Below are positions 46,240 to 56,638 of a stretch of DNA of 64,000 bases, piece by piece (positions within the stretch are counted from its first letter, which is position 1; every line of letters starts with the position of its first letter). The notes under the pieces are model-generated. The model made no database searches, was not told where the DNA came from, and saw only the letters and a program-made list of their open reading frames with translations. This stretch comes from Favolaschia claudopus (taxonomy: Eukaryota; Basidiomycota; Agaricomycetes; Agaricales; Mycenaceae): the NCBI GenBank assembly GCA_037176885.1, contig JAWWNJ010000115.1:186001-250000 (forward strand), read 5' to 3'. The position numbers and the translations under genes are program-made.

Positions 46240-47819
46240 TCAAGACTGAATATCAAGGTAAATATCTTGCCACGCACCCTGGTAAGTAGATGGATCATGA
46301 AGAACAAGACATCTGACTTGGTTCACTAGGCTGGCAAACGGAGCTGATACCGATAGCGCAAAGAAAATTGGACCATGATGATTTATCACTCCCACCATGG
46401 TCATGAAAACCGCGAAGGTAATAGCCCAGATATACAAAAAGGTGTGAAGCACTCTTGAGGTCGCCACGGCGGAAGATCCGATTCCAATCTTGGTATCGTC
46501 TTCCAGGTCTTGGACGGCATACATCGTGTCTGAAGGGTGCAGATGAGTTGCGATCAAAGAGATAAGAGGGGGGATAACCATAAAACATGGTCCAACTGCA
46601 ATCCACTTCCATTGAGCAAAACGAGAACAACAAAACAACCGAGTTGCTTACGCAAATAAACCGAGCATGAGGCTGCCCAGAACCGGAAAATTGATATTTT
46701 CATTAATGTAAGTCCAACCGATCACTGCTCCCCAGTTGATCTGCCGAATTGTCAACCAAGTCAGAGAGGCAAACCAGATCAGCCAACCGCTATGCCCAGC
46801 CACGCCTGAGGATAATTTGTGACACGCTTCATCCACGGATATACCATGATTCTGGACCATTAACCCATGAAATCTTGACAAAACAATAGCATGAAAGCTC
46901 GACTTACAAGACTAGCCAGATAAGGCTCTCTCGATACCTAGATGTTACACTTTAACGAGCTAATGTAATGCGGCGCTGAAAAGACATACACGGCGGGATT
47001 CACATGATAAAAAACAGCGACGAAACTCATTATTTGCCCAACAAGGAATGTAGTCGCGCCCACAAGGGTAACACGACCGCTTGGGAGAGGCCGCTTCTTG
47101 GTGCGCGCTGGAAGCAGAGGAATGAGTTGAGCAGCATAGGTAGAGCGAATATTCAACATACCAACCTGACCGTCAATATCACGGTCGCAAATATCATTGA
47201 CGGTGCAAGCCAAGCTACGAGCGAGGAACGCCCAGAAAGCGAACAAGCTCAAGCATCGAAGGACCTCGATAAATGGCATCTTCGTGGCATGAGCAGATAC
47301 GGCCAAACTATAGGCTGCGAAACGCATATCAGGCGTTATCGAAGCGATATGAGACCGCTAGACGACACCGAAGGGTATGAAAACAAAAACAGTGCCTGCC
47401 GGCTGCGACCAGAATGTGTTGTTTGTAAGTTGCTTAAACGCAAATGAGAGAAAATTTTTGACCTTGTTGAAACGAATGAGATCGGCATATGCCTGAATAG
47501 TGGGGAGAAGTGGGCGCGGAGTCTTGGATTGCAACATTGAGGTGCCAGGGAAACTGAGGCTACTGAAGAAAGCGAAATTTGGCGGAGTTGATATGTTTGA
47601 CAGGGGTGCAGGCGCTCGTGGACTGCGAATTCGAAATGGAGATGATTTGAGGGTTGTAAAAGAGCATCAGAACGGAGAACAACATTCCGAGGATGGCATG
47701 GGAAGAGAAGAAACTGAGATGGAAGGTAGATGGACATACGTGAGTATAGGCATGAGAAAATAGCTCTGAGCGTGATGATCATCTCCACGAACCAGGTCTT
47801 CGAGATCGATCCTTTCCAT
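46240..47819 (-). CDS. UbiA-family aromatic prenyltransferase
   Basis: Multi-exon minus-strand gene. The start MERIDLEDLVRGDDHHAQSY is short and lacks an obvious mitochondrial presequence. After splicing one reads ADLIRFNKPAGTVFVFIP, then the first Asp-rich motif NDICDRDIDGQV, joined through an intron to ARTKKRPLPSGRVT. Several membrane helices follow (TLVGATTFLVGQIMSFVAVF and others). The second Asp-rich motif reads AVQDLEDDTKIGIGSSA. Both Mg-diphosphate binding motifs are intact. UbiA enzymes transfer prenyl chains to phenolic acids or quinone precursors. The general architecture resembles COQ2, but the cluster setting and short N-terminus favour a secondary-metabolite enzyme. Chain length and acceptor are unknown. 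Confidence 0.85.
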
Positions 47820-47978
47820 CTTTAGTGCCGTGTGCCGGCAAGAGACGGTTATAGGATGTCGAGCACCATATAAATAACAGTGCACTGCGTGTCAAAGGCT
47901 ATGTTTCAGTGGGTCTCCGCCCTAACGAAGCGCAATAAAGCAAGACGCTTACCAGTCGATCCTCAGCCACCAACCACC
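47820..47978. promoter_or_regulatory. Divergent promoter shared by the prenyltransferase and O-methyltransferase
   Basis: Only 159 bases lie between the two opposite start codons. A TATAAATA-like sequence is present near 47869. Co-regulation of the two genes is a reasonable inference. Confidence 0.5.
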
Positions 47979-49902
47979 ATGGAGTCCCCCTCGTCTCTCC
48001 GTCAACTTTCCGATATCATATCCCAAGCCGTCACCGCAATCGAGGCGGAGTATGCGAAAGCATCCACTCCTCTGCCGTCGCTGGATGCGCCGTTGGACCC
48101 CACAAACCCTGCCGAAGCAGTTGGGATGCAGCCATCTGTAATGGCCTCCAGCGCGTTGATCATTGCCGCAGCCGCCCAGATCTCTGCGACTGTGAACAAT
48201 CCCGCTCTTGCCATTATCAATGACTCGCTCCTGGTCAGTATCCATCCGACTGCTGGGATAGATAATATCTAACCCAATACCCGCAGTACCATCTCTCCTC
48301 TTGCCTGCGAGCCGCGGCGGCGCTCAACGTTGTTGAAATTCTCCGCGAAGCAGGTCAAGATGTGAGTACCGTACATCTCTTTGATCGGTTTTCAATGATT
48401 GAACGTTTTCCAGGGTCTTCATGTCAAAGATATCGCTCAGAAAGCGCGCACAGACCCTGACAAACTCTGTAAGTCATGCCAATGTCGCTCAAGCTGCGTA
48501 TACTCACAAGAAATAGCCCGAGTACTGCGCCTTCTTGCCACGCACCACGTCTTCCGAGAGCTCACCCCGGACGTATTTGCAAACAACAGGATTTCGTCCG
48601 TTATCGATAAAGGGAAATCGTCGGAGGTTCTGTTTGAAAAGTAAGGGGATTGACATCAACTCTTGCGCATTCGCTCACAGGTCACAGACCGGCAGAGAAA
48701 TTCATAGGAACTTCCGGACTCGGCGCGTATCTTGAACACATGTAAGTATTCTCATCAATGCACGCGAATGTGAGCTCACCCCCTCTCTGCTTGTAAAGTA
48801 CGGACGAAGGTTTTAAAAGCTCGGCATACATGACCGATGCCCTCCTCGACCCTGCGACTGCGTTCTCCCAAGAGCCTACAGCGACGCCGTTCTGCCGAGC
48901 ATTCTCAACGACGGCGCCCATCTTCGCCTGGCTCGAGAACCCCGAAAACAAGGACCGACTAGTGCGCTTCGGAGTGGGTCAGGCGGGCAGTACCAAGCTT
49001 GAGTCTCCGGAATCGATTTTACTCGGTCTGTTCTGTTCCGCAGAGATTGATTCGGTTGTTTGTACTCAGATTTTGCAGGCTTCAAGTGGGACCAACTCCC
49101 GAAGGATAGCGTTCTTGTAGACGTCGGCGGCGGTGTCGGGAGTACGTCTCTGCTCATTGCAAAAGCAACACCTGGTCTTCGCATCATCAATCAAGATCGT
49201 GCTCCCGTCGTCGAACAAGCGAAAGAGGTACGTACGAATTTGAAATATTCACGAGTGCAAAGATTCACGGGTCCCGCAGTATTGGAATGAGCATCTAAGA
49301 AGTCACGTCCAGTCTGGAATGGTTCAGTTCCAAGGTAAGTCTTGCTGCAAGCCATTCACACGCACGATGACACGTTAACATACCGATATACAGTCCACGA
49401 CTTCTTCGCACCACAGCCCGTCAAAAACGCGGATGTCTTTCTCCTTCGCCAAATCATCCATGACTGGCCCGATGAAGCCGCTGTCAGAATCCTCACGCAA
49501 CTCCGCGCTGCATCCACGCACGATACTAAGCTCGTCATCGTCGACCAGATCATTCCCTACGCCACCGAGAGTCCCTTGACGAACTCCATCCCGGGCTTAG
49601 CACGACCCGCACCGCCCGCGCCACTGTTGAGGAATATGGGTGTAGCGATGGCGGTTCCTTATTGGGCTGATATTCATGTGAGTTATTATTTCTTTGTTCG
49701 ACAATTAGAGAAAAGAGCTCGGCTTACATACGGTCAACGTACATAGATGTACGCGCTTCTCAATGGCAGGGAGCGAACGATGGGGACGCTGGTGGCCATT
49801 TGCGAGAAGGCCGGATGGAAGATTGTGCAGGTGTATCATCTGCCTGGGTCGCTTTTTAGTGAAACAATTGCGGTTCCGAATGGTGTGCAGGCAAAAATCT
49901 GA
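47979..49902 (+). CDS. SAM-dependent O-methyltransferase (COMT-like)
   Basis: Spliced gene with about eight exons, starting MESPSSLRQLSDIISQAVTA. An N-terminal dimerisation region (LRAAAALNVVEILREAG and ARVLRLLATHHVFRELTPDV) is followed by the SAM-binding glycine motif VLVDVGGGVGSTSLLIAKA. Further on come QDRAP and the catalytic-region motif LLRQIIHDWPDEAAVRILTQ, whose HDW holds the likely catalytic His. The last exon reads MYALLNGRERT, then AGWKIVQVYHLPGS and ends VPNGVQAKI (stop 49900-49902). The family methylates hydroxyl groups of small aromatic compounds. Divergent pairing with the prenyltransferase supports a role in the same pathway. Confidence 0.88.
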
Positions 49903-50682
49903 AGGGTGGTTGTCGGAGCTTGGAAGTATTAGTCGGATGCGCGGTAGTTTGAATGCAAAATTGAATCAGCACTTACTCATACGTGTCTCGACTCTCGCAA
50001 ACTGAGCTGAGAGCTTGGCTGAGAGGGTCACATTCCTTCGAGCGGCCGCATTCGAGTATACCAGTAGCAGGAACTCGAAGTTCGAGACATCGACAGAGAG
50101 GGAGGGACCCACAGCATCGCCGACGAAATGCGGGAGGTGGTTTGGGGAAGAGCTGGAGCGCCAAGCCAAGTGATTCCAAACAAGGCACGCAACACTGCCG
50201 CTCCGAATCGGGATGATATCTTACGTGATATTCCCGGAGACACAAATACCGCTTTTCTTTCCATGTCCACTGCATCCGCCACTAAAAATAGCATCAAACA
50301 CGTTGAAGATCCTTGGTCTTCCGATACAGACTCTCTCGGCGGGTAACTCCGTATCTCTCGTTCGTATTGGTTTGTTGGGAAATTCAGACTGGTAGTGCGT
50401 GTCTTGATTGAACCGAAAGACCTCAGTTGATGTCTGCCCGGACGATTACAGTAATACCTAATGAGTATAAGCAGAGTATCCATTACATAAATCCTTCAAC
50501 ACACTTCACCACGAAGGACGAAATGATTGATTCCATTATTGCCATTCATTCGGAAATTTAGAATTTTGTTCGCTGCCTGGGTTGGCTTTGTCATTTGAAA
50601 AGCTAAGTATAAGCATAAACTCGTTGAATCATCAGAGCAGCCGAACAGATTCTGGCATTCTTGCCCGTTGCTTAGTTGCTTG
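49903..50682. other. Intergenic, no supported gene
   Basis: Open frames on both strands around 49966-50300 are short and unlike any family I know. The rest is AT-rich. Confidence 0.35.
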
Positions 50683-50785
50683 ACAACATCGACTTCAAAG
50701 TATTTCAACCGTGCGAATCCTTCGGGACATCCCGCGCAAAAGTTCAACTTTTCAATGGTCCTGGGCCACCTAGCACCTTTCTTGG
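50683..50785 (+). repeat. Direct repeat, copy 1
   Basis: The core ATTTCAACCGTGCGAATC with TTCGGGACATCCCG and GTTCAACTTT starts at 50702 and recurs 191 bases later. The right part ends in CCTAGCACCTTTCTTGG. Confidence 0.65.
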
Positions 50786-50873
50786 AGTTTGTGATGGGCT
50801 GAGCACTAGCATAAGCTCGTCAGGACATCATAACGCCTTTCTTGCCTCTATCCGGAACTTCATTCCCTGACTG

Positions 50874-51035
50874 GCAATATCAACTCCGGAGCATTTCAAC
50901 CGTGCGAATCGTTCGGGACATCCCGAGGGAAGGTTCAACTTTCTATCGGTACTCAGCCAGGGTTAGGGCTAACCCTAACCCCTAACCCTAGGACTCTGAG
51001 GTGTATCTAGCACCTTGGAACACGCTGTTTGGTCG
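50874..51035 (+). repeat. Direct repeat, copy 2, split by a telomere-like insertion
   Basis: The same core starts at 50893. The sequence matching the right part (TATCTAGCACCTTGG) is pushed away by telomere-like repeats at 50961-50992 plus about 20 further bases. Confidence 0.6.
50961..50992. repeat. Short interstitial telomere-like repeat
   Basis: GGTTAGGG is followed directly by CTAACCCTAACC and CCTAACCCTA, that is TTAGGG units in both orientations. TTAGGG is the usual telomere unit of basidiomycetes. The tract lies between ordinary genes, so it is internal in this window. Confidence 0.7.
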
Positions 51036-51192
51036 TTCTGTTATCACGAGGTACGTTCCCCAAGACCGAAATTAAATGGAGCTGGCGTCGGCTCCGCAAG
51101 CGAAATAAAAATTGTATAAAAGGCACAAATCGACTATGAACAGGGTCAAGGTCAACTAGGGTCAATTACGCCAGCTCTACGCTTTATAAATT

Positions 51193-51690
51193 ATGCCTCG
51201 TCGTTCTGAAACCCAAACACCGAGGCCTCCAAAACGGCCGGGTATCTAAACCGTGTATCATCCTGATGCCGGGTTCTCTCTATTTTTTCCCCATCGACTG
51301 CCCGACCTGTCATTGCAGCGCGTTGGCGTACCAGGAGCGCTCCCGAAATGGCCCCGCCTTCATCTGCCACGTAAACTCGAGGAGCCTATCACACACATCC
51401 CCATCAAATTAGAGGAAGGTTTATCGACGGCCCGGGGTCGCCGTGACGAGCATGCCGCGCAGGTGTGGCGTGTCAGCTCAATTAGTTCCAGCGAGCCGCT
51501 TGTTGCTCGCTTGTACGACCCTATGCACTTCGCCAACCTGACCATCAATAGGTTCGCATGGATCGAGATATCGGTGGCGTTTCAGAACGAAGTCTACAAG
51601 CTCCTCAAATCCCTCGAAAGATCTCACATCCCCTCCCGCCCTGCGAGGGATCGTCGAACCAGAGGTTGACCAGAGGACATGTTTTCTTGA
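51193..51690 (+). pseudogene. Kinase-like family pseudogene
   Basis: Begins MPRRSETQTPRPPKRPGI and meets a stop at 51247-51249, then continues in frame as TVYHPDAGFSLFFPHRLPDL, matching the intact copy (KRPDIETVYHPGAEFSLFLP). A segment equal to LDACYKRDIAYRTQ is missing. EPLVARLYDP is kept, then the frame shifts after RSHIPS and similarity ends before the catalytic loop. A TATA-like box (51115-51121) still precedes it. Confidence 0.75.
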
Positions 51691-52326
51691 TATGGCTTAA
51701 ATTGATTCAATCTCTTCGAGTCGTCTGCGAACTGGACACGGCAGGTTCAGGTTCGCGCTGCTCTTTTCATGCGGTTCGCTGAACACGCTGCAGCCTGAGC
51801 CTTTTGGTCACTGTCGGATAACTCGAATTGGAGTTAAGTATTTCTTCTCAATACACGGTGAGCCTTAATGCCTTTATCGATGTTGATGCATCCCCGCCTC
51901 GATACTGTTCGACAAACTGAGTCATACCTCCGGTTCTTATACTTATTGCGGTAAGACCCAGCCGCGAATGGTTCGCATCTGCATGCCGTGTCGCTACTCC
52001 CTCAGCCATGATTCTTCGCAGAACCTCGTTCGATTCGAGGATGGGCGATGACGCTGTTCCATTTGCTTTTTTTTGCAATAATAGAACTTGGGTTACTCTC
52101 AGTCCAATCATATTTTGGCGGATTTTAAGATTGAAACCAGATTATTCAAAGAATCGCGTCACTGTGGCACCTACGTATGAGACAAAGAAAGAAAGCTCAA
52201 CACTTGACCGACCCGTCGCGAATTGGTAGCCTCGATCTAAGGGTAGGTTGAGTTTCCAATGAAGCCATAGCATCGAACCTGAACTGAGATTCTAATACGC
52301 GGTTCGTATACATGAGCAGTGAAAAT
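51691..52326. other. Intergenic, nothing recognised
   Basis: Between the kinase-like pseudogene and the 3' end of copy B. Frames on the minus strand do not match the family. Confidence 0.4.
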
Positions 52327-53414
52327 TCAGGCTTGAGTGATATTTTCTCGAGCATTAGCTTGAGATACCCATCGACCCAATAGATCCCTGTATCATATCG
52401 AGGCGTAAGAAGGAATACCACAAAAGAATCAATCAATCTTTGCGAAACGCACCTGGTTTCCGGCCCTACCCACGGAACATTCCACTGGGCAAGAACCCAT
52501 TGTCTGCAATATTTGATATCCTCCATCGCCGGAAAACGCTTCATGAAGCGAACCAAGCCAAGATCAATCATCTTTGCCTGCAGAGCATACGGGTGTTCCG
52601 GCTGCGTGCTGGGGAAGTCGAGGTCGATGTGGATTTTTCTGCGCCAAGGGCAGCCTTCCACGTCGCAGAAGTCTTCCGATGTCGACGGAGCGGCCGGAAT
52701 GTCGATAATCAGGTTTTTTGGGAGCATGTCCATGGGTATTACGGCACGGGCGAAGAAGTCGTGCGCCAATCTCGCTATAGAGTCGACGAAGGCGGCTTTG
52801 TGCGCAGCACAGGTGTTGTTTCGCTTCAGATCGTGTTTGTCGAGCAAACACTGCAAGTCGATTCCAGGCACGTAGTCTGACAAGACACAATAGATGTGTC
52901 GTGGTTTGAGGAAATTGACGGAGAGTTCGGCGGCGAATATACCGTGTAGAGTCGGTACATGAGATCCTACGAGGGGCTGGAAGCGTTTGTACGCCTCGTC
53001 GTAGATGCCCACTTCTCGCTCGATGGCAGCGAATCTATTGCGAACGAAGGTGTTATAGTAAAGAGGGTCGTAGAAGCGAGCTACAAGGGGCTTCTTAAGA
53101 CTGGATGTGCTGACGCGCCAGACCTGTGCAGAATGCTCCTCCCGGAAACCGGTCGATAATTCCTCCTCCAAGTTGAGGGTGAAAGCTGCCTGGGTGGAGC
53201 GGCAGGGGATATCATGGTCGTGACAGGCATCCAGGGGACTGCGATGGAGCTGTTCCCCCAGTTCGTCTGTGAGGTAAAGGTGCGGCCAGGTTGCAAGTAA
53301 GCCATGCATCTCTTGCACAGGCTTCGCTGGCGGCCGTCCGGGGTGGAAGAGTGAGATTTTCGCTCCGGCGAAATAGATGATTTCTATATCGGGGCGTTTT
53401 GGGGAGCGCGCCAT
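52327..53414 (-). CDS. Kinase-like protein, copy B
   Basis: Start is the ATG at 53414. Exons 52453-53414 and 52327-52387 are joined by a 65-nt intron; splicing gives an end (RDLLGRWVSQANARENITQA) that matches copy A. The unspliced frame would continue to 52197. Kinase-like landmarks are a beta-3-like strand KPLVARFYDPLYYN, SHVPTLHGIF, hinge-like YCVLSDYVPGIDLQCLL, a catalytic-loop-like PMDMLPKNLIID, and KMIDLGLVRF in the place of DFG. A Cys-containing motif FCDVEGCPWR is shared with copy A. The usual ATP-anchoring Lys of the beta-3 strand appears to be Arg. Catalytic activity is therefore uncertain. Confidence 0.7.
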
Positions 53415-53559
53415 CGACACACTATTGCACAGACAGCGTCAGTGGCCCGAGAATTTGGCAGCAATTTGCAAGGAAATTTGGGAGAATGTTTTGGGGTTTG
53501 GTCAGAGAGCGCGAGTTTCGTGTGATAAAAGTCGTCGTAGTAGAGAGCTTGATTTTCGC

Positions 53560-54720
53560 AGCTTTGTGCGACAACGACGAAACGAGATGGAGGTTTGGGA
53601 AGAAGAGCATGGTGTTTGATGTGATGCCGGCATGCTTTACCCCAGTGACCACCATCCCGACTTGATCCCGACAACGAGCTCCGGCATCGAGCTGGACGAC
53701 GACCAGGGACCAGGAGGCAAAGCCGCCGTTCTCTACATCTTAGAGCGTTCTACGGTATAGCTTAGAACACGCCTCAACCCGTTCTTGTTGCTCGAATGTT
53801 TGTCTCATGACTCATAAGCAGGTTCCAAGTCGCATCCAAGTCGCATCTTGGGCTAAGCCTCCAACGCAATGCCTACGGTCTATAAGTACACGAAAACCCC
53901 GTTAGCGACTTGTACACCGTCGTGTGCATCGCACGATGCTTTCAAACGCCGCCATCACTCAATTTTCGCAGCATTTTCGCGGCATCGAATCGAATTGAAG
54001 TGTAAGTACGGCTTACAGAATAACGTCTGAGGGCACTGGAGGCGGATGAATGCGACGTAGCTGCATGTCGGAGTCGCCTGGGTAGCTTAGGCTTGAGAAG
54101 AATCTGGTGCGTTCGGTTAGCTTGTTTCGATGCGGAAGATTTATGCCTCATTGCAGCGATTTTATTCTCCGGTCTCTGACTCTGCGTTATATCACACTGG
54201 GCGCGTCCTTTGAACTGCGTATCGGTGTCAATCCACCCTCGTCTTTAAAGCCGGCATCGAATCCATTCTATGCTGCATACTTACTTTGGACTCTGGCTCC
54301 GCACATCTGACGCTTTCTTTCCAATCGATGTGCTAACATATCCCTCCGCCACGCCTCCCCCAGCAGCGTTCTTGACGTCGCCTCTGCACACATTCCGCGT
54401 TGTCTGACATTGTGCGTATTTCGATGTCTTCAACCCATTCGTGTCCTCCTTTACCCTGGCCTCCGTCTAGCTTCCCCTATCCACTCGACATCTTAGCTCT
54501 AGTTCAACGTGCCTTCCACGTGGCACAGCGTCTACCGGCTGCATAAGCGCGTCTCGAGGACCGTATCAAGGGTTTCGTGAAATACAAGAATTACAAAGTA
54601 AGCCTCCGAGATATTCCTGGTACGTCTTATTCCCTCTTCACTCGTTCTACTGATCCTCCCGTACACTCACAATGCGGCTTTTTTCGGCAGTTTTCTGGAT
54701 TGTGCGTGTAATTGGCGTGT
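53560..54720. repeat. Segmental duplication block 1 (upstream of kinase-like genes)
   Basis: Stretches of this interval recur, diverged, at about 58250-59400. Examples are GAGATGGAGGTTTGGGAAGA, GATGCTTTCAAACG, GGCTTGAGAAGA with CTGGTGCGTTCG, and TACGTCTTATTCCCTCTTCA. No intact gene is visible; the frames look decayed. Confidence 0.6.
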
Positions 54721-54781
54721 AACTTAGCGATTGCGACAGACCACAATTTTGCTTCGCCGCGGACACGAATTGTGCCAGCAG

Positions 54782-54789
54782 TATAAAAG
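54782..54789 (+). promoter_or_regulatory. TATA box of kinase-like copy A
   Basis: TATAAAAG lies 38 bases before the ATG at 54820, so the 5' leader must be very short if this box is used. Confidence 0.5.
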
Positions 54790-54819
54790 CCGTGACCCCA
54801 CAACAAGACGGTGCCCACA

Positions 54820-55902
54820 ATGCCACGCTCCTCGAAACGCCCTGACATCGAAACCGTGTACCATCCCGGCGCCGAGTTTTCCCTCTTCCTGCCGGAACGC
54901 CTACCCGACACGCCAGTACAGCATATCGCCCCACCTGGGGCGACACCGCGCTGGCCTAAGCTTCATCTAGATCCTAAACTCAAGAAACAGCTGCATACAA
55001 AGCCACTGGACGCTTGTTATAAGCGTGATATCGCCTACCGCACCCAACTCGTGGCCACCATCATCAAACTTGAAGAGGGATTGTCAACGGGTTTCCGCGA
55101 GGAGCAAGCGGCACAGGTGTGGCGCGTCAGCCTATCGAATTCAAGCGAGCCGCTTGTAGCTCGGTTGTATGACCCTCTGTACTACGACGACTTGGCCACG
55201 GATCGATTCGCAAGCATTGAAAGATCGGTCGCGATCCACAGGGAAGCGTACAAACACCTTCACTCTCTCGCGGGATCGCATGTCCCTGCGTTGCGAGGGA
55301 TCTTTGTGGTTGAGATCACTCACGTCGACTTCCGGAAACCGCGATACATTTATTGCGTTTTATCGGATTATGTCCCGGGGACGGACATGAGACGATTGTT
55401 GAACGAACACGATCCCGATGGAGAGAAGACGTGCGACTCTCACAGGGCTGCGTTGATCGACAGTGCGGCGAGGCTCTTGTATGACTTTTTCCCTTTGACC
55501 ATCTACCCGCACGACATGTTCCCTCGGAATTTGGTGATGGATATTCCAGAGACGCCTTCGCTCGAAAACTTCTGCGATGTAGAAGGCTGTCCTTGGCGCA
55601 ATAACATCCATATCGACTTGGAGTTCCCCCGCCGTTCGCAGCCCGAGCACCGATATGCACCGAAGGCGAAGATGATTGATCTTGAGCTCCTTCGGTTTAT
55701 GGAGCCTCGAGCTTACATGCATGATATCGCCTATTGCAGAAGGTGGCTCGTAAGGCTATGGAATGAGGCCTGGATATCAACTGGATGTCGGTGCGTGTGG
55801 TGTTCTTTCTTTGAATTTCTTCCTCTCATTTTTTACTCTAGAGACATATTGGGGACTCGGAGGCAGTGGCAACCTCCTGACGAAAGATCGGATGCTTGGT
55901 GA
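54820..55902 (+). CDS. Kinase-like protein, copy A
   Basis: Starts MPRSSKRPDIETVYHPGAEF. Landmarks in order are EPLVARLYDPLYYDD (beta-3-like, with Arg where Lys is expected), SHVPALRGIFVVE, YIYCVLSDYVPGTDMRRLL (hinge-like), YPHDMFPRNLVMD (His-x-x-like loop with Asp and Asn kept), FCDVEGCPWRNN, and KAKMIDLELLRF (Asp followed by Leu-Glu in place of DFG). A 51-nt intron probably lies at about 55790-55840; it is a multiple of three, so the frame stays open either way. The family resembles the expanded kinase-like proteins of mushrooms. I cannot assign a substrate, and loss of the Lys suggests altered or no phosphotransfer. Confidence 0.72.
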   Translation: MPRSSKRPDIETVYHPGAEFSLFLPERLPDTPVQHIAPPGATPRWPKLHLDPKLKKQLHTKPLDACYKRDIAYRTQLVATIIKLEEGLSTGFREEQAAQVWRVSLSNSSEPLVARLYDPLYYDDLATDRFASIERSVAIHREAYKHLHSLAGSHVPALRGIFVVEITHVDFRKPRYIYCVLSDYVPGTDMRRLLNEHDPDGEKTCDSHRAALIDSAARLLYDFFPLTIYPHDMFPRNLVMDIPETPSLENFCDVEGCPWRNNIHIDLEFPRRSQPEHRYAPKAKMIDLELLRFMEPRAYMHDIAYCRRWLVRLWNEAWISTGCRCVWCSFFEFLPLIFYSRDILGTRRQWQPPDERSDAW

Positions 55903-56466
55903 AGTCGTATAGCTACAGCATCTGGATAGATTTTGTCTGGTTACAGTGAATTCGCCGCTGTGCTACTCTAAATACTTACATTTTTTCTCCAGATAAGTGT
56001 TTAAAATCGGGGATGAATAATCAGGGAAAGCACCTGAACGTTGAACCTCGGTCCAGGTAGCCGAGATTCAGCAGTCTAGTGCCATGCAGAGGACTGAGCC
56101 GCTAAAGGACTGCAGACAGAAAATTTGGAGTCCTGACTATTGCTGGTTCCGCTGTTGTTTGCCATGTGGACTCTGGCCGTGAATCAATTTTGCCACGTCC
56201 AGCGCCGATGTAGCTTAACAAGTTTCAGTATCCAGTGAACCAATCAAGAAACTAGAAAGTTCAGCCCCCAAAAACTGAACGGAAACGGATGATATTAGTA
56301 TACCAGGAAGCGAAATTTAAACCTACTTATAAAGATACTTTGCAAATGAAAAATGGCCTCCCTATCACGCAGATAGCGCCGGTGACCCCAGTAAATGATG
56401 AGGGAATCTCAGCAAGAAAATCAAGTCCGGTAAAGTCATTGAAGTGCCAATTGAAGCGTTGTATAC
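55903..56466. other. Intergenic, insertion site of the LTR element
   Basis: No gene seen. The last bases before the element are TATAC and the first after it are TATAT, a possible five-base target duplication with one mismatch. Confidence 0.4.
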
Positions 56467-56638
56467 TGTAACGGGCACGGAAACCCCGAGAGGACTGAAG
56501 GACCAGATAGAGAGAGAACGGGGAAAGGAGCCAGGTACTGGCGTTGATTCGACTAGCGGTCTCGGGAATACATGACGTACTAAATAGGATGTGCACGGAC
56601 CATGTGTAGGTAAGGGTGATTACGAAGTGACCCTTACA
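56467..56638 (-). repeat. 3' LTR (minus-strand sense)
   Basis: 172 bases, identical to 57964-58135 by direct reading. It is preceded in minus-strand sense by the polypurine tract. Confidence 0.88.

Noticed and set aside
46240..47819. Assignment of the UbiA gene as mitochondrial COQ2
   Set aside because: Motifs are compatible, but no presequence is visible and the neighbours are secondary-metabolism enzymes; kept only as an alternative.
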